From: Calcarisporiella thermophila CBS 279.70
Lineage: Eukaryota > Calcarisporiellomycota
Direction: 5' to 3'
Length of the DNA stretch: 64,000 nucleotides
NCBI RefSeq assembly: GCF_041956535.1
Contig: NW_027192192.1
Coordinates: 871,796-935,795 of the forward strand
The notes beneath the pieces were generated by a model that was given only the letters and a program-made list of their open reading frames with translations, had not been told where the DNA came from and made no database searches. Numbering within the stretch: position 1 is the first letter of the stretch; each line of letters starts with the position of its first letter. The translations under genes were made by a program, and so were the position numbers. Shown piece by piece: positions 12,701-21,746 of this stretch.

Positions 12701-13188
12701 CCGCAGGATCAGTCACATCCGGGGCCGGAAAGCGCAAATTGAATAAAATCATGAGCAAATTTGCAGCGTTAGGGCAAGCGGTACGCACCGGTGGCAAGCA
12801 GATGGAGATGTCCCTCGAACGCCGTAACTGGAGCCTGGTTAATCTTTCTCGCAAATTTTGGCAAGCCGAGCCGTCGAACCGAGTCGATGCATTTTTGGGA
12901 GATGTACACGGGCAAAGCGTGTACTCCACAATGGATGAGTATGAAGAAGATGAGCTAGAAGCGGATGAGGTTGGCTATTTGGCACGGCGACGGGCACGCA
13001 AGGCTGGTGTACTAAGGACACTTCGACCCTCTGCTTCGTCCACTTCCTTGCATAAACAAGCGATGAAATCTCACCGTAAGAGGCCTCAACCTCTTCCTTT
13101 AGCGTCTCAGTCCATGTTTGTGGATCGGCTGTCCCCACGAACGCTGTCACCCACAAGCCCTCTGCCCACGAGTCCATTATCAGTGTAA
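9706..13188 (+). CDS. Large intronless Ser/Pro/Glu-rich orphan protein with internal W repeat
   Basis: A single open frame of 1160 codons; I do not recognise a family. Only the N-terminus looks folded: after an acidic DEDSSDYDY patch comes a Leu/Tyr-rich stretch at about residues 55-150 (SATSIEYIILLTNYKLAQL, then a Phe/Thr-rich section ending near an EFAIAYEQRRQL helix). Then follow acidic runs at about 185-225, Ser-Pro-rich segments with many SP/TP sites at 355-450, a proline run EVPPPPPPKDP near 885, and basic RRxSRTNSVRRK-like patches. Two copies of an LPEI-x(9-11)-W-x2-W-x-E motif sit near residues 750 and 830. The profile suggests a phosphorylated cortical or signalling scaffold, but this is inference only. 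The clean frame over 3.5 kb and coherent composition support a real gene. Confidence 0.85.
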   Translation: MASGSTVYERTLPVTLDLLYEREDDEDSSDYDYQSSLPPPSAYPGAHHSFTRREKHLSATSIEYIILLTNYKLAQLACSPPTSDSMRRRLLTKGFLNATYSLPHFFTFGTPLRTWRFVGEEAMVIPVDSNIEDIINEFAIAYEQRRQLMQLEFERANSDPHRPMSSAEIARYFLSVGEIDFDKEEGTERDDIEEDIQEEEKEAGNEGEMDDEEDDEYEVLWGMARQIQFDTCRSSTNSNNNTKEAPGKEENTRYAPPHCPLPDIPPSSPASADKSEPAEPEETEDSAISTKLQDAEVSGQKADIALLAQIIQNMNPKMPSHRTVVIHPMESHAKPEALSTQQPSVNITSAGPLSPESKTPKVSQSTRSITLYPPKDNHTALNLLTAAKKPTTPPDSPSSPLSFNSAPNSPTFSPPSISTNHSSSPTSPRSLSAQRTSSVLDLELPFLRNLCNVMFQGDMGPPAPLEQASERANEMEVEDEVPCRQKTFRKSYLNSKELPPIPSLQDEIVAAIARADQGHDFLNRRKSTGGANDSAPTLDFDLNNLFDMKFNVDIDSRWRELSLSERMAVADAAVAAAKAAGRMTSDGELERRISSEVRRELQKSMKQRSVSIDKIDPDLPSPLGISCTGIPCFPNLSRFSSHSYSSTMSSNTLKSLPEITNHAPTNLDTAIRVAASIRAKRNSSRKTRTSEMMVDFRRSAITERRPSGASIGEFSSAFQIAYDKEKADAESTARSETNIESTQVPLELPKLPEIRIFGESEKENDWLVWMEAMDTGESGKQLDKVEENEVRKKAEQEVKEQKHEPTSAKSKQRDSADKKDDKNLAELSLLPEICVSGDEKNQAWMSWVESEDAVNSSRSQQQLKRNSLSKQRPLSPTAPQEDPIAEVPPPPPPKDPEHLARLRARAHRNMQQLPARTSSANPAVKRRISRTNSVRRKYGHSTMGHTLSAAEKRNSRILNATVTPYGEESSPNPNPMHRSRRPRRRTSFASSITSLATSTAGSVTSGAGKRKLNKIMSKFAALGQAVRTGGKQMEMSLERRNWSLVNLSRKFWQAEPSNRVDAFLGDVHGQSVYSTMDEYEEDELEADEVGYLARRRARKAGVLRTLRPSASSTSLHKQAMKSHRKRPQPLPLASQSMFVDRLSPRTLSPTSPLPTSPLSV

Positions 13189-14240
13189 TGGCAAGCCCCT
13201 TTTAAGTTATGCTTAATTTTCATTTGCATTTGTTCCTTCAACAATGGGAGACTGGAGATCTTGTTTATTGTAATTGAATTGAATTTATTTTATCTTTCAA
13301 ATCGGTAATCAAAAGGCTAATTTTTTTTCTTCTTGTTTCTTTTCCTTTCTCTTTACTTTTATTTATTTATTTTTTTTACGATCAACCCAACAATAAACAC
13401 TGTAATTTAATTTCTTTGCTATATGCATTTCACAGTCAAAATGCACGCAGGATAAAGAATGGACACGAAAAAGCTAGTTCATAAGGAAGGATTGTTTTAA
13501 AATCATAAGACCATTCGCCCAAAAAAAAAGCATATCAATACAAGGTTGAAGAAACTTGGCAAGTTGTTAGCTTGCAAGGTCAGGTGAAGATGGTTTTTCC
13601 CTTGGAGCTTATTAAGGGTGACCGGGTGATTTGGGAATTTTTGGATTGCGTATTTGGGTGAGGTAAGCCTAAGCTATGATCACGATGATTCTATTACACC
13701 CGGTCAGAGCCTATTGAGAACTTGAACTTGATTTTGACAAGTAGAACACACCCAAAAAATTTTGCCTCCAAGAGCAGAAATGGAATCTCATCAACTGAAC
13801 TAACCTCCGGCCTCGTTCAATCATGAGTGGATTGCCCGATCTATAGTTTGATCCTGGCCGATAGCTGGTAGCATGACTCTACGCAAAGTATAATCTAGTT
13901 CGCACGCTGGGGACTGGAGGAGGCTTAAGTGGCAGAGTCACATGGAACCCAATTGTTTCTTAGGTGTCAAGATGATGTCAATCACAACAAGAGGCACAAG
14001 GTGTGTGTTTTATTTTAGATTTAAGATTATGGTCCATGAAATATAGACTTTGTGAGTTGTGTTGGGAAGGCTTTTAATCTCCTTTTAGATGACCTCGGGC
14101 CCTCTTCCTCCTTTTCCCCACCCCCTTTTTCTCCTTTATTCTTTTTCCAAAATAACGGCCCCCTTCACCTGTAAATATTCCGTCTCCAAATCTCCCAATT
14201 AGGCGCGTGTTGAACACTCCTTCAAAACGGGTTAGTTTAT
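13189..14240. other. Intergenic region before the homeobox gene
   Basis: About 1 kb with a T-rich terminator-like stretch just after the orphan gene (about 13320-13380) and a C/T-rich stretch at 14100-14160 before the next gene. No supported gene is seen. Confidence 0.55.
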
Positions 14241-14997
14241 ATGGCCATCCCATATATCCAAAAGGTTTATTCTAATATTCCTATCGAGGTTTATTTTCCC
14301 TCTTCTCATTCAATTTACCACTAATATTTCCTCTAGAAAAAAAGCTTTACGCCTATCGTCTTCTTTTATGATGAAGATGACAATGGCAAGCTAGACATGT
14401 GCAAGGCGAGGAATAACGTGATGCTGCTGCCGGAAGAGTTTATAAGCTGGCATAAGCAAAAGGTGGCGAACATGATCTATGAGAATAGTTTGATGTGGGG
14501 GCGGGTCATTAGTGCGTTGGCTGCGACTTCGAATACATCCCTACATCGAAACAATTAACCATGCTTTTGCTTTGGTAGGTTATGAAATGCACAAAAGAGA
14601 GTCCGAACTCGTCTACCTTCACTCCAAATCAGTGTCTCCCGAGTTTTCCCATCCTATTCATGGGATGGTCGACGCCCCTTGCAAAAGTCGCCGCGTACTT
14701 CCGCGGTCAACCACGGCTTATCTACGCGCCTGGCTTTGGGAGCACCGAGACCATCCTTATCCCTCTGCCGAGGAAAAAATGAAGTTTGCCCACGACACCA
14801 ACCTCACCCTTCAGCAGATCAACAACTGGTTTATCAATGCCCGTCGCCGATATTTAACGGATCGAAGAGGTTTCTTTGTGAAACGACCCCCAGAAAGCGT
14901 GAAATTCAAGGCGGGCAAGAAGCAGGGCGTAGACTCTTCTCTGATCACGCTCCTTGACATCCAGCAGCGAATCCGTATGCGAAATTTGTCCTTTTGA
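14241..14997 (+). CDS. TALE-class homeodomain transcription factor
   Basis: Small DNA-binding protein of about 205 residues. Exons 14337-14511 and 14579-14997 are well supported: the intron GTGCGT...ATTAAC...GGTAG restores a continuous frame. A first exon 14241-14264 (MAIPYIQK) is tentative because its 5'SS is GTTTAT; the alternative start is the ATG at 14397. The homeodomain covers about residues 104-162: RRVLPRSTTAYLRAWLWEH, the TALE three-residue loop insertion with HPYPS, and recognition helix INNWFINARRRYL. In-frame upstream sequence is acidic (YDEDDNGKLD) and matches no MEIS/PBX/KNOX domain I know. Related fungal proteins include Cup9/Tos8 and mating-type or developmental TALE factors; nothing here indicates a mating locus. 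Confidence 0.85.
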
Positions 14998-15489
14998 CTC
15001 CGGAGATACCTCCTGTATGAGACTGCCTCCCTGGCTCTCCAGGAAGTTGCTTAGGCTTGTACAAACTCGATAAAAATAAGAAAAAATGTACATGAAAGAG
15101 AGGTACAAACTTAGTTATTATGCCTGTTCTCATTCCAGGCATTTGCTACGTGTCTTCGACAAAACCTTGTATTTTATTTTTTCCCCTTAGGTGAAATATA
15201 CATATATGTATGTATGTATGTGTGTTGGACATATTGAGTAAAATTTCATGGAGAAAGTTGGGGTGCATCAAGTCGATAGAGCAGAGTGCTGCGCCTCAAA
15301 GAACAACAAAAAAATCAGACTCCGTCAACAATCGACGACGAGTGAGTTCATTGTTTTTTTTTCTCCTCGTTTCCGCGTTCATCATAATTGGCGCTGGTGT
15401 GCCGTTAGTTGCATAGATAAACTTGTCTGTTCGTTTGTGAGCAAGCGCTTCGTTAGTTGGCTTTTGTAAACACGAATACTGCTAGAAGA
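14998..15489. other. Intergenic region with TATG microsatellite
   Basis: About 490 bases between the homeobox gene and Kap104, with a short TATG/TGTG repeat at about 15203-15225. Small open frames at 15210-15469 have no recognisable product. Confidence 0.55.
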
Positions 15490-18400
15490 ATGGCCTGGCA
15501 ACCACAGCAACAAGGTCTAACGGAGCTGCTGCAACTGCTAAACCTAGCGGTGGCACCATCCAATGAGCGACAGAATGAAGTGCAGCAGGTATGTGCAAAG
15601 CTCGGGAGTCTTTTCGGGAGCCTTTAGGATACCTCGCTCTCAAGGCATCTGTTCCACCCAAAACTCAAAATTTTCGAAATGGCTAACGGATCTACCTCTT
15701 TGATGGCATGGGCTTTTATGCTATAGAGACTCGACATGTTCAATAAAATTCCTGACTATAGCTGCTATCTTATCTATATCCTTGCCAATCTAACGCAAGA
15801 GGATTCTTCAACGCGTGCCGTCGCTGGGCTACTACTGAAAAACAACATCAAGCATTTCGCACAAGAGCTTCAACCTGATGTCCTTGAGTACGTCAAAGCA
15901 ACAAGTTTGCAAGCGGTCGGTGATCCCGATCCCACCATTCGGGGAACCGTTGGCATCGTAATAACTACGCTTTTGGCACGCGTGGGCATTACTAATTGGC
16001 CCCAGGCGCTTAACACGCTGATGGCCATGCTAGACAGTCCCGATGTCAATGTGGTAGAGGTGAGTACTGCTCCGGCGTCAAAGCTTTAGATCTACCCGGG
16101 CCTCTGCAGTTTGCTGAATTTTCCTGCAATGTAGGGTGCTCTGGGCGCATTACAAAAAATCTGCGAGGACTCTACGCGGGAGCTTGATCAAGAGTTTGAC
16201 GGCGTGCGCCCTCTCAACTTCATGATTCCTAAATTCATTTCATTTTTCGATTCACCGCACGAGAAAACTCGGGTACTTGCCCTGCGCAGCGTCAATCAGT
16301 TTATATACGTCGGGTCACAGTCTTTAGCCGTACACATGGATGCTTACGTGGCGGGCCTCTTCAAACGGGCCACCGACCCAAGCTCTGAGGTGCGAGTTCA
16401 GGTGTGTCAAGCTCTCGTAGGGCTCATCGAGATGCGACCTGACAAATTGGCGCCCGAGCTCGGCAATGTCGTGGAGTACATGCTCTTTTCCACCCAAGAC
16501 GCCGACGAACAGGTTGCACTAGAGGCATGCGAGTTCTGGTTGGCCATTGCCGAGCAGGAGGAGATGCGCGAGCAGCTGCGCCCATTCCTCCCACGGGTGA
16601 TTCCCGTACTCCTTAAGGGGATGGTCTATACAGATATGGACATTGCCATGCTAGGTGGGGATGACGATGACGATGCCAACGTGCCAGATCGTGCAGAAGA
16701 CATTAAACCCCGGCACCATCGCGCCAAAACCCATGGGCACGAGCATGTAGAGGGGGCAGACACGACCGGCGGAGAACACCCATCGCACCGCGAGGAGGGT
16801 GAGGAGGACGACGATGACGTGGACGACGATTTTGACGACGAGGATGAGGATGATTTCGATGCTGAATGGAATCTTCGCAAATGCTCCGCGGCCGCACTAG
16901 ATGTGTTCGCCACCGTTTTCCACAACGATATTTTGGAGACGCTTTTGCCACTTTTGAAAGAGGAGCTGTTCAGTAGTGACTGGAAACACAGGGAATGTGG
17001 TATCCTTGCCCTAGGTGCGGTGGCAGATGGGTGTATGTCTGGAGTAGAGGCACACTTGCCTGATTTAGTCCCCTATCTTTTACAGTCACTGTCGGACCCC
17101 AAGGTAGGTTATGATTTCATTTGGCTGGGTTAACATCTAATAATCTATTCCTCTCTCCTCCCCCCTCCTCCTCTTCCCTTCCTCTTTTGACAACTAGCCC
17201 CTTGTACGGTCTATTGCCTGCTGGACACTTGGTCGCTACTCCCGCTGGTGTGTTGCTCAGACAGCCACTCCTGAAACGCGCCAGAAATTTTTCGAGCCTC
17301 TGCTCCAGAATCTGCTTCGCATGATTCTCGATAACAACAAGCGTGTACAAGAGGCCGGGTGCAGCGCGTTTGCAACGCTGGAGGAGGAAGCACTTGAGAA
17401 ACTGGTGCCATATCTTGACCCGATTCTGCGCACACTTGTGTTCGCATTCAACAAATATCAACACAAGAACCTCCTTATCCTCTATGATGCGATTGGCACC
17501 CTCGCCGACTCGGTGGGCGAGGCACTCAACAAGAAAGAATACGTGGAGCTATTGATGCCACCCCTGATCGAGAGATGGCAGATGCTTCCCGACGATGATA
17601 CAGATCTCTTCCCGTTGCTCGAATGCTTCACTGCCATTGCCACCGCCCTTGGCCTAGGATTCCAGCCATTTTCGCCCCCCGTCTTCCACAGGTGTATCAA
17701 GCTTGTGCATTCCACTCTAGTGCAGGACCAGATGCACAAGCAAAACCCGCAGGCCGTCGAGGAGCCGGATAAGGATTTCATGGTGGTGGCCTTAGACCTG
17801 TTGAGCGCCCTGGCACAGGCCCTCAACACAAGCATCGAAAGCCTTGTATCTCAAAGCCAGCCGCCTTTATTATCGCTGTTGAATGTTTGCCTTACGGTAA
17901 GCAGAGGGACGGAGTTGACCCTCGACGTCGGTTCAAGAACTCTTTTGGAGTCGGGGCGATTCATCTTCTTTCGTTTTCTTAGGATCCTGTGGCGGAAGTT
18001 CGGCAATCAGCGTATGCTCTCGTGGGTGATCTGGCCATATCCTGTTTCGGGCATATCCAGCCTTACCTCACGACATGGATGCCATGGCTAGTGGATCAAA
18101 TCGATCCTAAAGCGGAGCACAGCTCCGTGGTCAACAATGCGGCCTGGGCCGGCGGCGAAATTGCATTGCAATGGGGTCAGTGACTTGGGCTCACCCCTTA
18201 GAATCTTTTATTCCTGAGGATACTGACCGCGTGATTTTCCCCCTTTTTTTTCCTCTCCTCCATTCGTTCTTTTTTTAGGCCAAGAAATCCAGCCGTGGAT
18301 TCAGCCGATGCTCGAGCGCCTCGTCCCACTGATGACCAATGACCAGCTGCAACCCACGTTGGCGGAAAATGTGGCCATTGCCCTGGGGAGACTTGGTTAT

Positions 18401-18822
18401 GTCGCTCCGAACCTGGTCGCCCCTCACCTCGAGGTGTTCTTTGAGCACTGGTAAGAATGCTGACGTCATTTGGATAGGTGGCAAGTCCATCGTCAGAGGT
18501 ATTAACCCTTTGCTCCCTTCAACCCAATCCTTTGAAAATAAGGTGCCGGGCGTTGCGGGCCGTGCGCGAGAACAACGAGAAGGATTCAGCATTCCTCGGG
18601 TTGTGCGCTATGATACAGGTGAACCCACAAGGTGCTGCCAAAGGGATGGACTACCTGTTCGATGCGGTGGCGAGCTGGGAAAATCCGTCAGCTGAGTTGA
18701 ACGAGAAACTCAAAGGAATCATGCACGGGTACAAGCAAGCCATGGGTGCGGGGTGGGAACAATATATGAGTCGGATCCCGGAGGCGATGCGGAAGCTTTT
18801 CCTGGAGCGCTACGGCGTCTGA
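15490..18822 (+). CDS. KAP104: Karyopherin beta-2 / transportin (Kap104)
   Basis: Nuclear import receptor for PY-NLS cargoes such as mRNA-binding proteins, built of HEAT repeats and released by RanGTP. Seven exons (15490-15588, 15727-16059, 16135-17103, 17198-17896, 17983-18175, 18279-18450, 18543-18822) give 914 residues, the family size. Seen: N-terminus [22 protein letters not shown] repeats throughout (e.g. [38 protein letters not shown]), and the acidic H8 loop at about residues 385-450 with runs of Asp/Glu ([16 protein letters not shown]), which couples Ran binding to cargo release. The C-terminus [18 protein letters not shown] is typical. The last intron ends in AAG rather than YAG. 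No competing assignment. Confidence 0.97.
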
Positions 18823-19639
18823 TGGCCCTGCTGTTCCCCCGTCCTCCCCCTCTCTCCCCCTTCAATAAACTACAATATACAAGCGAATCCTATTCTGTCC
18901 CAACCTATCCCACCCTATCCCTTCCTATTCTATCCTATCCTATCCTTTTCTATTCTATTCTATTCTATTCTATTTTATTCTATCTTATTGCTTTCCATTA
19001 AATCTCCTTTTATAAGAACTCGTGAGCAAATAAAGAGCAAATATCACCGAAGAGTCGCGTAATGTGGGAGGTGGCGGGGTATGGTGCAATAGGACGACCC
19101 AGAGGATCCATTGCGCCTCATGAGGGCTCTAGCGAGTGTTTCAGCTGGTGCGCGGGAGCTGTGAGTCCGCCTGAGCTTTTCATACAGCTTATTTTTTCGA
19201 TTCCAAGAGTCACGGTGACACCGCGGCTCTCTTGGACCCTTCGGTTCCGCAAGCATCGATGGTTGCCTGAAAGCTCGCGCCTTTTGCTATCGTCCGAATG
19301 TGGGACAAAGATAATGAATGACGAGCGGAAATGAATGCTACAGCAAGTGGCCGCTGATTGGCCGGGTCCCTTGAAAAATAAAAACTCATTTATTTGGGCT
19401 CTCTTCTTTCTTGTTCTGCTTGCTTTTCTTCTTTTCCTCTTTCCTCATTTTTTTTTCTCATTTCTTCTTGCACCATTTTTCTGCGCTTGCCCATCATCTC
19501 TTGCAATCTACCCTAATTTTCTTGCACATTCTTCATCTCTGGGCAACTCTCATCCCCTCACGCCTGATTTTATCCTAATTTCATACATTCAGTTTCATTT
19601 TCGCCTTTTTTCTTAATACTAATAATTCCCATCTTAATA
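18823..19639. other. Intergenic region: pentamer repeat and C/T-rich promoter
   Basis: Begins with the Kap104 3' region and its pentamer repeat, followed by a GC-richer block at about 19050-19330. A strongly pyrimidine-rich 200 bases (about 19400-19615) then leads directly to the start of the Ala/Glu-rich PH gene, typical of highly expressed fungal promoters. Confidence 0.6.
18888..18990 (+). repeat. Pentanucleotide tandem repeat (TATCC / TATTC)
   Basis: About 20 imperfect units: first mostly TATCC-like, then grading into perfect TATTC units. The gradient suggests spread of a C-to-T variant unit. It lies in the 3' region of Kap104. Confidence 0.9.
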
Positions 19640-21746
19640 ATGTCAACCGAACAAGATCAGACTATCCAACAGGAGGTGGCTGCTGACGCTCCCGTCGTGG
19701 AGAAGACCGTAACAGAGCCCCCCAAGGAGGAGACCCCCGCCCCCGCTGCTGAGGCCGCCGCCGCCGCCGCCAACGAGACACCCGCCCAGCAGCCCGCCGC
19801 CACCGAGGAAACGCCTGCTCAGGCCGAGGAGGCCAATGCCGCGGCCCCTGCTGAGGCCGAGGAGCAACCCAAGGAAGAGGAAGAGCCCGTGGAACCCATC
19901 ACGGCTGGCTACTTGCAGCGCCGTGGCCCGAAGCCCCTCCGCCTGTGGCAAAAGCGTTATTTCGCTTTCCGCGAGGAGGCATACCCTATCGAGCAGCTTC
20001 AGCTCATCCACCGCAAGAATGCCCGCAAGTTCACCCTGCCTTCTTTCTCCCCCACCGAGAAGCCTGCTCCCGCCCCCGCTGAGGGCGAGGCTGCCGCTGA
20101 AACTCCCGTCGCCCCCATCGCTAAAGCTGCCAAACTCTCCGGCTACGAGCTAATCAACGCGCCTCTGTTCTCCAACCTCGCTGCTGCCACTCAGAGTGGT
20201 AAGGGATTCCTCTTCGTGTACAAGTCCGAGACTGAGACGCTTCCCCTCGGCCTTATCAACCTGCGTGACGCCGAGGTTGAGCAGGGCAAGGCCAACGCCT
20301 TCAAGCTGACTACCAAGGAGCGGACTTATGAATTTTCCGCTTCCTCGCCAAAGGAGGCTAAGGCTTGGGTCCAGACCCTTCAAACTAAGATCGCTGAGGC
20401 TAAGGATGCCCCCATTGACGAGGAGTCTGAGGAGTACAAGAATGTCTATACTAACCTTGGTAAGTCCCCGTTTATGATTGTGCCTTTGACTCATGCCCGG
20501 AACGCCCTGGCTAACGCACTTTTTTTTTTGCTCCACTCCCTCAGTCCAACGCAAGGCTTTTCAGGTTGCCAAGCCTACCGCAGACACCCCTGCTGAGGCC
20601 GACGTGTTCTCCGGCGACGAGGGCGAGCCCGAGGCCGAGGGTGTGCAGAAGCCTGAGGGTGAGGAGGCCGCCGAGGAGATCAAGGACGAGAAGGTGGCGA
20701 AGCGCCGCTCTTTCTTCAATGGCTTGAGCTTCAACTTTGGCAAGAAGGACAAGGAGGCCGCTACCTCGCCGACAACCGAGACTGCCCCTGAAGCCGCCCC
20801 TGCCGCCGAGGCTGCCAAGGAGGAGACTGCCGAGGAGGCTGCCGCTCCGGCCGAAGGAGAGCAGGCCGCTGAGACTGCTGAGGCTCCAAAGACCGAGGAG
20901 CACCCGACTGGCAAGCCCAGCCGTCCGTTGAGCTTCGTGGGCACATTCAAGTTGTTTGGCAAGGGCAAGGGCAAGGGCACCGAAGCCGAGGCGAAGCCCG
21001 CCGAGGAGATTGGTGAGGAGCAGGAGGGAGAAGCTGCTCCAGCCGCCGAGGAGGAGGCCCCCGCTGCACCTGCCGCCGAAGAGCCCGCCGCTGGTGAAGC
21101 CGCCGCAAAGGAAGAGGCACCTGCTGCTGAGGCCACCAAGGAGGAGAAGGTCAAGCGCCGCTCTCTCGTGCTTGTGGACAACTTTGGACGCTTCTTCAAA
21201 AAGAAGGAGGCGACCAGCCCCGAGGCCGTTGAGGAGACCACGCCCGCTGCCGAGAGCGAAGAGGCTGCACCCGCAACCGAAGAGACCCCTGCTCCCGCCA
21301 CCGAGGAGGCCGCCGCTCCTGCTGAAGGTGAGGCCGCTAAGTCCGAGGACGAAGCTGCCGAGAAGAAGCACAAGCAACCCCTGCTTGGCAAGTTCTTCAA
21401 GAAGCCCGCCGAAAAGCCTGCTGAAAAACCCGCCGCCGAGGCTGCTAAGCCCGCTGCCGAGGGAGAGGAGGCCGCTGCTCCTGCTGCCGCACCCGAGGAG
21501 GGCAAGCACTCCGGTGGCGCTCAGCTCGGACGTCGTTTGACCAAGTTCTTCGAATCCATCGCCAAGAAGACCGAGGGCAAGAAGTCGGAGGAGAAGGCCG
21601 AAGAGGCTGCCAAGGCCGAAGACGAGGCCGCTCCCGCTGAGGCCGCTGCTCCTGCCGAAGCTGCTCCCGCCGAAACCAGCGAGGAAGCCGCCGCCCCCGA
21701 GAAGCCTGCTACTGAGGCTGCTGCTGTTGTTGAGGCTCGCGCCTAA
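19640..21746 (+). CDS. Ala/Glu-rich protein with N-terminal PH domain (Meu6-like)
   Basis: Exons 19640-20459 and 20545-21746 give 673 residues. After an Ala/Pro/Glu-rich leader a pleckstrin-homology fold runs at about residues 90-255: TAGYLQRRGPKPLRLWQKRYF opens it, a long Ala/Pro insert interrupts it, and KAWVQTLQTKIAEA is its C-terminal helix. PH domains usually bind phosphoinositides or protein partners at membranes. The rest is Ala/Glu/Pro repeat sequence punctuated by four or five short basic-hydrophobic modules (KRRSFFNGLSFNFGKK, LSFVGTFKLFGKGKGKG, KRRSLVLVDNFGRFFKKKE, LLGKFFKKPAEKPAEK, RRLTKFFESIAKK). Codon choice is extremely biased to GCC, GAG and AAG, unlike the neighbours, suggesting high expression. 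It resembles the fission-yeast Meu6 class; the symbol is not assigned. Confidence 0.85.

Noticed and set aside
20541-21509. Two long minus-strand open frames (over 310 codons each) opposite the PH-domain gene
   Set aside because: They mirror the strong GCC/GAG/AAG codon bias of the plus-strand gene, translate to Leu/Gly/Ser- or Ala/Ser-rich low complexity, and cross its intron border without their own splice logic.
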